From assembly GCA_910584245.1 (NCBI GenBank), contig CAJTZF010000001.1, positions 141,764 to 205,763 of the forward strand: 64,000 nt of DNA. The letters are read 5' to 3'. How positions within the stretch are numbered: the stretch's first letter is position 1; every line of letters starts with the position of its first letter. Position numbers and translations under genes: made by a program. This document shows positions 46,852-55,934 of this stretch, one piece after another. Origin of the DNA: an uncultured Eubacterium sp. GTDB lineage: Bacteria; Bacillota; Clostridia; Lachnospirales; Lachnospiraceae. The notes under the pieces are model-generated. The model was not told where the DNA came from and did no database searches. It saw only the letters and a program-made list of their open reading frames with translations.

Positions 46852-48079
46852 CATCATCTTCCTTTCCGCTCTGATTCAGTAATAATTCCTCTTCTGCAAC
46901 ATCTTTTTGTTCCATATTAGAAACCGACATAACAATTTTACCCCGGGCCTTGTATGCCGTCTGCTCTTTGCTCACATCAAACGCATGATCTATTATTTTA
47001 TATCCCTTTTCCTCATAATCCATAAGCTTGGAAGCCAGCCGGTTTTGCAACAACTGCCTGGCTTCCTCTTCCGTATACTCCGCCTCACACGGCTCATAGG
47101 CGATATACCGCCTCTCAGACACAAACAGGCTCATATCCAATGGGATAAACTTCCTATCGACACATATATTTGTTATTATATCATAATTGGTAGAATTATC
47201 AAACCATTTTAGGGGATTTTTTAAAGAAAAGCGGTATCCGTTGCACTGTACCGTAAATACACTTACCTCTTTACCTGTTTTATTCTTAGCGATATAACGG
47301 ATATTTATGCTATCCTCATATTTCCGCTCTGTCAAAATTGTAATTTCGCCCTCCGCATGAACCCCCTTTTTCCGCACGACCGCCTCGCTATCGTCCTTGA
47401 TTTCAACAACCCCGCTAATAAGAATATCCCCCTTTTTCACTTTCATTCCCTTTTTGACCTGGGCGGTCCCCTCCTTTGTAACAATGCTCTGGACGGTTCC
47501 CTTGCACGGTGCAACGAGATGACACGGCGTTATTTCCCTCTCCTCCTTTTTCTTCTCCGCCGTTCCCTCCTTCATTTTAATATTGAGCACACATCCCTTT
47601 TCCTCTGCCGACACCCAGCTCATATTTTCATAACATTCCCGCAAATTCCTCTCTATGCTATCGCAATCCAGGTTTTTGCGCAGCATTCCGGTATATACCC
47701 CCATTGCCGTCACTTCCTTGCGGATCATTTCCTTCGTATACTCGCGCTGTCCGTAATAATTAATCTGCCAGACAAAGAGCGACAGCACCCTTAACACAAC
47801 AAAAAACAGGACAAGCCCAAGCGTAAACGTCCAATCCCGGATCGCCCGTTCACATAAAAAAGGCAGTCCTTTTTTTTCACAAATATGCGGAACGACATCC
47901 GTTTTCACCACAAACTTCCGCAGAAGACGGTAATCTCTGGCAAACATGCAAAACACGACCTTCTCTTTGTCCGCCTGTATTTTCCATAGTTTAATTTGAT
48001 GATGCCGGCACAAATTCATAAAACGTTCCCAATGCCCGGACTTCACACAGCATGTTATGTACCCCCGCAGCCACTTCAA
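46826..48079 (-). CDS. yqfD: Sporulation protein YqfD
   Basis: A 417-residue membrane protein of the YqfD/SpoIV family, made in the mother cell and needed for efficient sporulation in Bacillus. A cytoplasmic N-domain (about 1-85) is followed by a helix (TLGLVLFFVVLRVLSLFVW, about 88-106) and a large extracytoplasmic part, with LVAPCKGTVQSIVTKEGTAQ resembling a barrel-sandwich hybrid. The start is a TTG at 48079 with GGGGG 9 bases upstream; no in-frame ATG fits the family N-terminus. yqfC lies 48 bases upstream. Confidence 0.92.
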   Translation of the reverse strand: MKWLRGYITCCVKSGHWERFMNLCRHHQIKLWKIQADKEKVVFCMFARDYRLLRKFVVKTDVVPHICEKKGLPFLCERAIRDWTFTLGLVLFFVVLRVLSLFVWQINYYGQREYTKEMIRKEVTAMGVYTGMLRKNLDCDSIERNLRECYENMSWVSAEEKGCVLNIKMKEGTAEKKKEEREITPCHLVAPCKGTVQSIVTKEGTAQVKKGMKVKKGDILISGVVEIKDDSEAVVRKKGVHAEGEITILTERKYEDSINIRYIAKNKTGKEVSVFTVQCNGYRFSLKNPLKWFDNSTNYDIITNICVDRKFIPLDMSLFVSERRYIAYEPCEAEYTEEEARQLLQNRLASKLMDYEEKGYKIIDHAFDVSKEQTAYKARGKIVMSVSNMEQKDVAEEELLLNQSGKEDDDGTGADRS

Positions 48080-48127
48080 ATCTCATTCCCCCATTCCACC
48101 ATATGCCCTGGCACGCACATATGCAAA

Positions 48128-48385
48128 CTAAAACCGCACAAGACATATCTGATTTATTTTTCCAAACACCCTGCACTCGTCTGGTTCAAACGATTCGATA
48201 CATAGGCAGCTTCCATTAATAACTACTTTCACATGTTTTCCCTGAAGCTTGACAATCTCTTCTGTATATTCAATGATTGACTTATAATTTTCTATGATGG
48301 CATACTCGTCCCCGTATGCCTTCACGATAGTGGCACCATCCAAAATATCGGGCTGAAGACCCATTTTTTTCGATATAGGATTCAT
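48128..48385 (-). CDS. yqfC: Sporulation protein YqfC (YabP/YqfC family)
   Basis: An 85-residue protein with the YabP/YqfC core: DGATIVKAYGDEYAIIENYK, then GKHVKVVINGSCLCIESFEP and the C-terminal VFGKINQICLV. In Bacillus it is a sigma-E-dependent gene immediately before yqfD, the same order as here. GAGG lies 6 bases before ATG 48385. A possible sigma-E-like -10, CATAAAAT, lies upstream near 48415, but no matching -35 is clear. Confidence 0.9.
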   Translation of the reverse strand: MNPISKKMGLQPDILDGATIVKAYGDEYAIIENYKSIIEYTEEIVKLQGKHVKVVINGSCLCIESFEPDECRVFGKINQICLVRF

Positions 48386-48488
48386 CCTCCACCTCGCGGT
48401 CTAACGGTTCTCTTTCATTTTATGCAGCAATGCCTGGCTGTGTTCCAAAAACCTTGGTTCCATAAGCCTGTAGCGGTTCTGCAACGCG

Positions 48489-48516
48489 AAAAAGGACCCG
48501 TCCAACCGACGAGTCC
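48489..48516 (-). terminator. Intrinsic terminator after rpsU
   Basis: Minus-strand GGACTCGTC pairs with GACGGGTCC (plus 48516-48508 and 48502-48494) with one G-U pair and a GGTTG loop, followed by TTTTT (48493-48489). It separates rpsU from the sporulation genes. Confidence 0.88.
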
Positions 48517-48581
48517 ATCATATGTGCCATATTTGAATTTCATTACGTCTAACGCAATTCTACTTTTGCACACTGTGCAAC

Positions 48582-48758
48582 TTATTTAAATTTCCTTTTA
48601 CGAGCTGCCTCAGACTTTTTCTTACGTCTAACGCTTGGTTTTTCATAATGCTCTCTCTTACGAATCTCCTGCTGGATCCCAGCTTTTGCACAGTTTCGCT
48701 TGAAACGGCGCAACGCACTATCCAATGATTCGTTTTCTTTTACGATAACATTTGACAT
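48582..48758 (-). CDS. rpsU: 30S ribosomal protein S21
   Basis: A 58-residue basic ribosomal protein near the mRNA-binding platform. [20 protein letters not shown] and the lysine/arginine-rich C-terminus [15 protein letters not shown] are diagnostic. ATG 48758 is chosen from the family N-terminus; a longer frame upstream encodes no S21 residues. It has its own promoter and terminator and a strong leader hairpin. Confidence 0.96.
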   Translation of the reverse strand: MSNVIVKENESLDSALRRFKRNCAKAGIQQEIRKREHYEKPSVRRKKKSEAARKRKFK

Positions 48759-48780
48759 AGTATCACACCTAACCTCCCTC

Positions 48781-48809
48781 CAGTTGTAAGATTGTGCAAA
48801 ATACAACTG
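48781..48809 (-). promoter_or_regulatory. Perfect stem-loop in the rpsU leader
   Basis: CAGTTGTA and TACAACTG (48781-48788, 48802-48809) form an eight-pair stem with a 13-base loop in the 5' UTR, ending next to GGAGGGAGG. No T-tract follows, so it is not a terminator; it could bind S21 or another factor to control translation. Confidence 0.5.
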
Positions 48810-48836
48810 TTTGGGTATTTTTTCGCACTAACACAT

Positions 48837-48864
48837 ATTATAGCATAAAATTTTTATACGTCAA
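48837..48864 (-). promoter_or_regulatory. Predicted sigma-A promoter of rpsU
   Basis: Minus-strand TTGACG (48859-48864) and a consensus TATAAT (48837-48842), 16 bases apart. Transcription would start near 48830, giving a leader of about 70 bases. Confidence 0.75.
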
Positions 48865-48972
48865 CCGTTTTTCATAAATTTGTGGCATAAATTGGACATT
48901 TTCTTTTTTTTAACAAAAAATATTTTTAAAATCCGCATTTGTACCGCTTCACCGGAAAGCTTTTTCCGTTTT

Positions 48973-51612
48973 TTATGAAATCTGCTGCCTGGCTACCTCT
49001 TTCGCCCGGTCAAGGGCATCCGGTATGCCCGCGGGGTTTTTACCGCCCGCCTGCGCCATATTGGGGCGTCCTCCTCCGCCGCCGCCGACAAGGGAAGCAA
49101 TTTCCCGTATCAGGTTTCCGGCGTGGGCGCCTCTCGCAATCGCGCCGTCCGTCGCTGTCGCCATCAACTGGACCTTTCCGCCATTTTCTGCGGCAAACAC
49201 AACGATGGCGTCCCCGAGCTTCTGCTTCGCCTCGTCACCCAGGTCGCGCATACCGTTCATATCCACATCCGAAAGCTGGCTGACAAGAACGCGGATACCA
49301 TTTATGTCCTCCGCCGAGGAAGTCATATCGCCCGCAGAAGCTTTCGCCAGTTTCGCTTTCAGCTTGTCGTGCTCCTTCGAGAGCGCTTTCATCTCTTCCT
49401 GCATAGCCGCAAGCTTCTTTACAACCTCCATCGGGTTTGCCTTGAGAAGCTTCGCCGCCTCGTTCAGCTGCTCCTCGACCTGATTGTAATGCGCGATCAG
49501 CCCCGCTCCCGTAAGCGCCTCAATTCTGCGCACACCGGCAGCTACACCGCTCTCCGAAATAATCTTAAATGCGGAAATGTTTCTTGTGTTCCCGACATGC
49601 GTACCCCCGCAGAGCTCAGAGCTGAAATCACCCATCTGTACTACCCGGACTTTATCCCCATATTTTTCCCCGAAAAGCGCCATTGCGCCCGTTTTCTTTG
49701 CATCCTCCAGCGTCATTTCACTCGTTATGACGGAAAGCCCTTTCGCGATCTCCTGATTGACGATCTCCTCAACCCTGCCAATTTCCTCATCTGTCATCGG
49801 CGAAAAATGAGTAAAGTCGAAACGCAGCTTATCCTTGTCCACGAGGGAACCCGCCTGTTCCACATGGTTGCCGAGTACGATACGCAGCGCCTTCTGCATC
49901 AGGTGGGTGGCACTGTGGTTATTTGCCGTAAGATTCCTCCTGTCCTCGTCCACCGAAAGCGTGGCGCGGTCACCGATTCGGATGGAGCCGGAAACCATCT
50001 TTCCCACATGCCCAATCTTCGTTCCCTGAAGCTTAACGGTATCCATCACGGCAAATTCCCCGCCATCGGTGGAGATCGCCCCGGTATCTGCTGCCTGGCC
50101 GCCCATCGTCGCATAAAATGGCGTCTCGTCAACAAGTATCGTGCCTTCCATTCCCTCCCGCAGTTCATCCACTATGGCATCCGCCGTAGTCAAAACGGAA
50201 ACTTCCGATTCATGCACCAATCTGTCATAACCTACAAACCGGCTTCCAATCCCGGCATCAATCGACTGGTACACAGTGACGTCCGCTCCCATATAATTTG
50301 TCACTTCCCTGGCATCCCGCGCCATTTTCCGCTGTACCTCCATCGCCTTCCGGAATCCCTCCCCGTCGACCGTCATACCCTTTTCCTCTAAAATCTCAAC
50401 GGTAAGGTCAATCGGAAATCCATAGGTATCATAGAGCTGAAAAGCCTGCTCGCCGGAAAGAACTGTCGTCCCCTCCGCCTTCATCTCCTCCATCCGTTCA
50501 TTTAAAATCGAAAGCCCTTGGTCTATCGTCTTATTAAAGTTCTCCTCTTCTGTGGTAATCAGCTTTAATATATATTCTTTTTTGTCCGCCAGCTCCGGAT
50601 ATCCGTCCTTCGACTCACGGATCACAACCTCGCTCAGCCCGGACAAAAACTGGCCCGTTATCCCAAGTAACCTGCCATGACGCGCAGCGCGGCGGAGCAG
50701 ACGGCGAAGCACATATCCGCGCCCCTCATTGGACGGCATAATGCCATCCGACACCATAAAAGTCACCGACCGGATATGGTCTGTAATAACCCGGATCGAC
50801 TCGTCACTTTTCTCCTCTTTTCCGTATTCCTTATGGGAAATCCCGCATATGCGGTCCCGGATCGCCTTTATCGTGTCGACGTCAAAAATCGAATCCACAC
50901 CCTGCATAATCACAGCCAGACGCTCCAACCCCATGCCGGTATCTATATTTTTGTTATCAAGTTCCTTGTAATTTCCGTTCCCATCGTTATCAAACTGCGT
51001 AAATACATTGTTCCAGATCTCAATATAGCGGTCACAGTCACAGCCGACTGTACATCCCGGCTTGCCGCAGCCATATTTCTCCCCGCGGTCAAAATAAATC
51101 TCGGAAGATGGCCCGCACGGCCCTGCCCCGTGCTCCCAAAAATTATCCTCTTTGCCAAAACGGAAAATCCGCTCTTTCGCCACTCCGATCTCCTTATTCC
51201 AAATATCAAACGCCTCATCATCCTCTTCATATACCGACGGATAAAGCAGTTCCTCCGGAATTTCCAAAACCTTTGTCAAAAACTCCCATGACCACGCAAT
51301 CGCCTCATGTTTAAAATAATCACCAAAAGAAAAGTTTCCAAGCATTTCAAAGAAAGTACCGTGCCGCGCCGTTTTCCCCACATTGTCAATGTCACCGGTA
51401 CGGATACATTTCTGACAGGTCGCCACGCGCCTTCTCGGCGGAATCTCCTGCCCTGTAAAATATGGTTTCAGCGGGGCCATACCCGCATTTATAAGCAACA
51501 GGCTCTTGTCATTCTGGGGAATGAGCGGGAAGCTCTTCATCACAAGATGTCCCTTGCTCTCAAAAAAATCAAGAAATTTTTTTCTAAGTTCATTTAATCC
51601 GTATGGTTCCAT
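48973..51612 (-). CDS. alaS: Alanyl-tRNA synthetase
   Basis: Class II synthetase charging tRNA-Ala; 879 residues, normal length. Catalytic domain from LNELRKKFLDFFESKGH through TGDIDNVGKTARHGTFFEML; editing domain with the zinc-binding NHSATHLMQ and CGGTHVGNT; C-terminal DHHA1 domain with GGGGGGRPNMAQAGG. ATG 51612 is chosen, with GGAGG 9 bases upstream; TTG 51627 overlaps that site. The gene is monocistronic, preceded by an inverted repeat over its predicted start site. Confidence 0.98.
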   Translation of the reverse strand: MEPYGLNELRKKFLDFFESKGHLVMKSFPLIPQNDKSLLLINAGMAPLKPYFTGQEIPPRRRVATCQKCIRTGDIDNVGKTARHGTFFEMLGNFSFGDYFKHEAIAWSWEFLTKVLEIPEELLYPSVYEEDDEAFDIWNKEIGVAKERIFRFGKEDNFWEHGAGPCGPSSEIYFDRGEKYGCGKPGCTVGCDCDRYIEIWNNVFTQFDNDGNGNYKELDNKNIDTGMGLERLAVIMQGVDSIFDVDTIKAIRDRICGISHKEYGKEEKSDESIRVITDHIRSVTFMVSDGIMPSNEGRGYVLRRLLRRAARHGRLLGITGQFLSGLSEVVIRESKDGYPELADKKEYILKLITTEEENFNKTIDQGLSILNERMEEMKAEGTTVLSGEQAFQLYDTYGFPIDLTVEILEEKGMTVDGEGFRKAMEVQRKMARDAREVTNYMGADVTVYQSIDAGIGSRFVGYDRLVHESEVSVLTTADAIVDELREGMEGTILVDETPFYATMGGQAADTGAISTDGGEFAVMDTVKLQGTKIGHVGKMVSGSIRIGDRATLSVDEDRRNLTANNHSATHLMQKALRIVLGNHVEQAGSLVDKDKLRFDFTHFSPMTDEEIGRVEEIVNQEIAKGLSVITSEMTLEDAKKTGAMALFGEKYGDKVRVVQMGDFSSELCGGTHVGNTRNISAFKIISESGVAAGVRRIEALTGAGLIAHYNQVEEQLNEAAKLLKANPMEVVKKLAAMQEEMKALSKEHDKLKAKLAKASAGDMTSSAEDINGIRVLVSQLSDVDMNGMRDLGDEAKQKLGDAIVVFAAENGGKVQLMATATDGAIARGAHAGNLIREIASLVGGGGGGRPNMAQAGGKNPAGIPDALDRAKEVARQQIS

Positions 51613-51638
51613 TTCAAAATCCTCCAAATTTAATAAAT

Positions 51639-51692
51639 AAAGCCGTATAAAATATACGACTTTATTTTATTTTATTTCATCCGTTTTGTCAA
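51639..51692 (-). promoter_or_regulatory. Predicted alaS promoter with inverted repeat over the start site
   Basis: Minus-strand TTGACA (51687-51692) and TAAAAT (51664-51669) are 17 bases apart. Immediately downstream, AAAGTCGTAT (51663-51654) and ATACGGCTTT (51648-51639) form an inverted repeat across the predicted +1; as RNA it pairs fully using one G-U. A second copy of one arm, AAGCCGTATAAAA, occurs on this strand at 51754-51742. Operator or attenuator; see findings. Confidence 0.5.
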
Positions 51693-51782
51693 TAAGGTTA
51701 TAGACGTTGTACGCCCTTCGTGATAAATATTTTAAATGCTTTTTTATACGGCTTCATCAAATAAAAAATTAACATCGGGCAT

Positions 51783-52113
51783 TCAAATGTCAAAATATTC
51801 AAATACAGGTTTCAAATATTCCTTATCCGTCCAATCACATTTTTGTCCCTTTGCACTCATGAGAGCCACCATCCAGGGTTCATATGTACTTGGGTCTTTT
51901 TTTGAAACGGCCTTCTGTAGCACCTTGCATAACATTCGGTCTGTAAAAACCATACCTTCTTCATCCCATGCTCCTGCCATAAAATACTGGTATATCCCTC
52001 AAGTCCTCTTTCAAATTATAGGTTTTAATTTCTTCAAAAGCCTTTTCATCAAAAGACGACGCTCCTTTTGTAGCTCCATATTTCGACTTAAATAAAATAA
52101 TTCCTTTTTTCAT
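51783..52113 (-). pseudogene. Decayed flavodoxin gene: internal deletion plus frameshift
   Basis: The reading frame starts at ATG 52113 (AGAGGGAAG upstream) with the flavodoxin FMN-loop beginning KKGIILFKSKYGATK, then jumps directly to FDEKAFEEIKTYNLKEDLRD, which belongs near the C-terminal third of clostridial flavodoxin-domain proteins. About 60-70 residues are missing. After IPVFYGR the frame ends at TGA 51961-51963, and the family C-terminus (GAWDEEGMVFTDRMLCKVLQ and onward to KPVFEYF) continues in another frame to 51783. Two lesions make a working protein unlikely. Family recall is from memory. Confidence 0.75.
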
Positions 52114-52176
52114 ATCTTCCCTCTACAATTTCTGCCCGCGGTTCACTAAATTATAATCATGGAAATAACTTTGAAC

Positions 52177-52725
52177 TCACTCCAAAACATTTACATATGC
52201 TTCTACAATCCTTTTTGCATTTTGCTCTAATTCTTCGGATCCATCGAGATACATGACTCTGCATGGTAATGTCGACGCCCAGTCTAAATGGGTTTTCAGA
52301 CCGGGCGAATCATTTGTATCATAACGGGCAGCGCTTTCAAGAAACGCCTGATGTTCTTCATACATATCCCCGCCCTCCAGAATTCTCTTGCCATACAAGT
52401 CCAGTTCCCTTTTATGTATTCTTGCCAGCCGTACGTTTACGTCTGCTGTGATGTGGACTGCCAAATCAAACAATGGTACAAATGGGGCATTAAAACTATC
52501 CATCGAACCCGCCATAACAAAGTGCTCAAATTTGCATATATCACTCATAAGCCTATGTGCTTTTTCCTCCCTGGAATACATAACGGTAAACGGTATTTCC
52601 GTATCTTTTTTCCAAATATAATCATCGATATCAAAATATGGGTAATGTAACCGATTCGCAACTATATTCCCCAATGTCGTTTTACCAGAACCCGCCGAAC
52701 CAAAAATAATAATTCCCCTAGCCAT
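52177..52725 (-). CDS. P-loop nucleoside/nucleotide kinase-like protein
   Basis: A 182-residue small ATPase. Walker A is FGSAGSGKTTLG (about 8-19), followed by YFDIDDYIW, the DxD position used by adenylate and shikimate kinases to bind substrate. A lid-like arginine region (RLARIHKREL) is near 105-115. It probably phosphorylates a small molecule; the substrate cannot be inferred. ATG 52725 has GGAGGCGG upstream. It is isolated, between a flavodoxin pseudogene and a terminator. Confidence 0.78.
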   Translation of the reverse strand: MARGIIIFGSAGSGKTTLGNIVANRLHYPYFDIDDYIWKKDTEIPFTVMYSREEKAHRLMSDICKFEHFVMAGSMDSFNAPFVPLFDLAVHITADVNVRLARIHKRELDLYGKRILEGGDMYEEHQAFLESAARYDTNDSPGLKTHLDWASTLPCRVMYLDGSEELEQNAKRIVEAYVNVLE

Positions 52726-52836
52726 TTGAACCGCCTCCACAATATTTGCAAAACAGCTTTATTAAATCGTTTGTTTGCTTCGTAAAACCATTTTACTATA
52801 TACAAAAAATTAAATCAACTGTTGTCTGCTCAAAAA

Positions 52837-52875
52837 AACCACCCTGTCACACAAGTAAAGTGTGCCAGGATGGTT
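52837..52875 (-). terminator. Intrinsic terminator after the first LRR-tailed protein
   Basis: Minus-strand AACCATCCTGGCACAC pairs with GTGTGACAGGGTGGTT (plus 52875-52860 and 52852-52837), followed by a T-run (TTTTT beyond 52837). Confidence 0.85.
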
Positions 52876-52906
52876 CTTATGAGCAGTAATCTTTTTCACG
52901 GTTGCT

Positions 52907-55597
52907 CTACTGCCGGATTACTCCACATCCGCATTTTTTCAATAATTTACGGTATAATATTACCTTTGACTTCGGAACCTTAATCTGTATCCACCTGCTA
53001 AGACCACTCAGCGCCTTTTTGGCGATACTCTTAATGCCGGTGGATTTAATATTCAGCGTTTTTGCCTTTTTATAACCCATTAGGGCGTTTTTCTGGATAG
53101 ACGTCACAGTAAGCGTAACCCCATCCTTTTTAATGTTTTTAGGAATAACAATTGATTTTGCCTTATTTGCCACGGAAACAACGACGGCAGCTTCCCCTTT
53201 TTTACCTTTTAATTTTGTTATTTTATATCCCAGCTTCCCCATCATAATATAATCGCCCTTTTGCAGTTTGTCCTCTTCTTCGTCATCGTCTGCATCCTCC
53301 TCTGCACTCCTATCCGAAGTAGGAACTGGAATTGGATTTGATGGCAAAATTATTTGTGACGGCGGTTGGACAGGTAACGAACTTGACCCCGGCGCGACGG
53401 ACGGCTGGCCCGAGGGCCCATCCGTCGGCGCAAGGCTTGGAACTTCCGTTTCATCTGGTCTTTCTGTCGGAGGCACCCCCGGCGCGTCTGTTGGGACACC
53501 TGTCGAAGGCATGGGCGGAACTGGCGGAGCCTGCGTCCGGCTTGGTTTTTCTGTTGGAGGCACTTCCGGTGCATCTGTCGGGGCCATCGTCGGTTTTGGT
53601 GTTCCGTCTTCCAAATCATCCCCCCTTTTTCCATTCCAATGCCGGTCCACAACGACGATAGATTTACAATCCGGAAAAACATAAATAAAAGGCTTCCGTT
53701 CCTCTCTTTTATACGTCTCGCCAGAGACTTCGTGACTTGCCAGCACATTCCCAAAACGGTCCGCTACTTTTTCAGATACGCTTACTACTTCATCATTATC
53801 ATCGTATATTTTTTCCGAAGAATAAGTAATATCACCATATTTTATTCCATCGTCTCCCTCTTCGCCATCATCCTCCCCCCAGCTATCATATTCCTCCTCT
53901 GTGTGGGGAATTAAATTGTCTTCATAGTAATAGTATCTTACATCGTCTCTTTCAAAGTAAACACATGTTTTTCCGAAATAACTACTCTGCACCGAACCAT
54001 ATGTATATCTCTCCTTTTCCACATCCGCCACAATGTTTCCGTCCATTCCCACCAAACCATAGTAACCGCTCTGCGTTTTATACAACAGCACACACGAACG
54101 GCCCAGCACGACGCCATCACACAACTCAATATCCCCGTTTACATGAGAAACATCCATGCTTTTTATTACGTTCCAATTAGAATCATAGAAGACGGCTTCC
54201 CTTTTTCCATTTTCTTCGTTTAAAAGGGCATACTCCGCCTTCAGAGTATTTTTCTCATATAAACGGGTATACATAGACGTCGTTTTTACAAAATCATTCA
54301 TCGGACTCGCCACTAAATATATAAATCCATTTTCTCCATACCCGCCTAAGACAACACAATGAGGATATGCCGTCCCTAATTCATAACCGCCTCCGGTAAA
54401 CGCGTCTTCCGTATCCGTATAAAGATATTTTACCATATTTCCAGTATTGGCATAATCATCATCACCATAAAAATATATTTTTTTGTCATTATCCCGGATC
54501 GTCAGGTAAATGCCTTCGTCCCAGTAATCCTCGTCTCTCGCCGCAATCACCTCCCCGAATTTTACCAGATTCTTTTCTTTGTCAAAAAAACCGGCAAAAT
54601 AATAAGGATCCTTATATCTATCACCTTCAAAGAGAAACTCCACATCCGCTTTTACATAAGCCAGATAACCCTCCCCAAACCGATATGCCGTCACATCGCT
54701 GACTGTATACTCTCCTGTGCTTGTGCTACATGTATTTCTTAAATACTCCTGGACCGGCAACTGCGATGCCGCCGTCTGCTCGAGCTCCGGGATTACCCGG
54801 GCATCTTCTTCCTTCTGTTTTTCCTCGTCCTCCGCCTTTTTTTCATATTCCCTAATCAAGGAATCGACATCCACAACGGCTCCGGTTTCATCATAAATAA
54901 TAAATTCATAACGCTCCGCCTGAATCACTTTCTTCATCTCTTCAATGCTAATTCCCTCACAAATCCCCCCAACTTCATAACAGATATCTTCTGTTTCAAA
55001 ATAATTCTTCACGTAATATGTTTTTCCTGCGATTGTAACAATATTATATTCGACAACTGCTTCTTCTGTTTTATCCACAAATTTCTTATCAAAACCAATC
55101 GCTTTCCCATTCACTACAAAACCGCATTCCCCGTTCTCTTTTTCCGCATACAGGATGGGTTTCCCGACCAGACCGAGGGACTCTGCTTTTTTATATGTTC
55201 CAAGCACGGTCACTTTTCCTGTCTTATCTACAATCGCGTATTCGCTTCCGCTGCGCATCGGGCGTGATACGAGCAGGTTATAATCTGTGCCATCCATCAC
55301 ACCATCTTCTTCAAGCAGGTCGTACTCCGTCTTTTTCACCAGTTTCAGACTGCTATCCAAAAAGGCGATCTTTCCGTCCTTTCTGCCGATCATAAGTTGA
55401 TCGGCAGAATCGTACGGATACCACCCGTAAAGTTCATCTACGGGCAGATCCCTTTCCTCTAAGATTTTCCATGTACTTTCGGCTGCCACAATTTTTTTTG
55501 TAAAAAATTCTGGCGCATTTGTCACGAGCAACGCCGCAATTAGTATTGCTACAATCGGTTTTGTTATAATGTCTATATGTTTATATTTTTTGTTCAA
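52907..55597 (-). CDS. Large secreted protein with acidic linker and basic LRR-like C-terminal tail
   Basis: An 896-residue exported protein. Signal/anchor segment about 10-40; then roughly 600 residues of repeating beta structure (units such as AIVDKTGKVTVLG and YYGLVGMDGNIVADVE, suggesting a WG-repeat or propeller fold). A Pro/Thr-rich linker follows, with PTDAPEVPPTEKP and PTDAPGVPPTERP as near-repeats, then an acidic run (EEDADDDEEEDK) and a basic 110-residue BspA/LRR_5-like tail (SIVIPKNIKKDG, VTSIQKNALMGYKKAKTLNI). No LPXTG motif. The start is taken as TTG 55597, preceded by AAAGGAAGG; ATG 55624 touches its only Shine-Dalgarno. Function unknown, surface-located by inference. Confidence 0.8.
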   Translation of the reverse strand: MNKKYKHIDIITKPIVAILIAALLVTNAPEFFTKKIVAAESTWKILEERDLPVDELYGWYPYDSADQLMIGRKDGKIAFLDSSLKLVKKTEYDLLEEDGVMDGTDYNLLVSRPMRSGSEYAIVDKTGKVTVLGTYKKAESLGLVGKPILYAEKENGECGFVVNGKAIGFDKKFVDKTEEAVVEYNIVTIAGKTYYVKNYFETEDICYEVGGICEGISIEEMKKVIQAERYEFIIYDETGAVVDVDSLIREYEKKAEDEEKQKEEDARVIPELEQTAASQLPVQEYLRNTCSTSTGEYTVSDVTAYRFGEGYLAYVKADVEFLFEGDRYKDPYYFAGFFDKEKNLVKFGEVIAARDEDYWDEGIYLTIRDNDKKIYFYGDDDYANTGNMVKYLYTDTEDAFTGGGYELGTAYPHCVVLGGYGENGFIYLVASPMNDFVKTTSMYTRLYEKNTLKAEYALLNEENGKREAVFYDSNWNVIKSMDVSHVNGDIELCDGVVLGRSCVLLYKTQSGYYGLVGMDGNIVADVEKERYTYGSVQSSYFGKTCVYFERDDVRYYYYEDNLIPHTEEEYDSWGEDDGEEGDDGIKYGDITYSSEKIYDDNDEVVSVSEKVADRFGNVLASHEVSGETYKREERKPFIYVFPDCKSIVVVDRHWNGKRGDDLEDGTPKPTMAPTDAPEVPPTEKPSRTQAPPVPPMPSTGVPTDAPGVPPTERPDETEVPSLAPTDGPSGQPSVAPGSSSLPVQPPSQIILPSNPIPVPTSDRSAEEDADDDEEEDKLQKGDYIMMGKLGYKITKLKGKKGEAAVVVSVANKAKSIVIPKNIKKDGVTLTVTSIQKNALMGYKKAKTLNIKSTGIKSIAKKALSGLSRWIQIKVPKSKVILYRKLLKKCGCGVIRQ

Positions 55598-55646
55598 AAT
55601 GAAAACCTTCCTTTCTCTTTGCATCCTCTATTTAATCTTCTTGACT

Positions 55647-55934
55647 TTACTCCATTTTGTGTATTTTTTCTTTCCATTCTCCGATGTGTAGGCACGAACG
55701 ATAATAACCGGCTTCATCTTCTGCAAGAAAAGACTTCATGCAATTACTCCAATATATTCCATAGTCCTGTGCATTTTCATTGCTGTTAATAAAGGTACAA
55801 TTTCGTTCTTCTGCACAAACCGGGTGCGTCATCAACACAAGTCCCAATATTAATACAACAAAAAAGCAATTTAACTTACGCTTCGTTATTTCCTTCCTTC
55901 TCTCATTTACGAACGGATTACACGATACCCGCAC
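55647..55934 (-). CDS. Small secreted protein of unknown function (start uncertain)
   Basis: Up to 95 residues. A clear signal peptide (KRKLNCFFVVLILGLVLMTHPVCAEE; quoted in part: FFVVLILGLVLM then HPVCAEE) is followed by a 45-residue mature part with three cysteines (RNCTFINSNENAQDYG, YWSNCMKSFLAEDEAGYYRS, CLHIGEWK). The only standard upstream start is GTG 55934, which lies 28 bases inside the preceding gene; a GAAGGAAGG site nearer the signal peptide points to a non-standard start such as ATA. I do not recognise the family. It lies between the two large LRR-tailed genes. Confidence 0.5.
   Translation of the reverse strand: MRVSCNPFVNERRKEITKRKLNCFFVVLILGLVLMTHPVCAEERNCTFINSNENAQDYGIYWSNCMKSFLAEDEAGYYRSCLHIGEWKEKIHKME

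Noticed and set aside
51613..51780. T-box riboswitch before alaS
   Set aside because: No T-box consensus sequence, specifier loop or long structured leader; only an inverted repeat near the start site.
53268..53684. Gly/Ser/Val-rich frame opposite the first LRR-tailed protein
   Set aside because: It is the complement of a Pro/Thr/acidic linker, which always gives long antisense frames; the sense strand has domains and a ribosome site.
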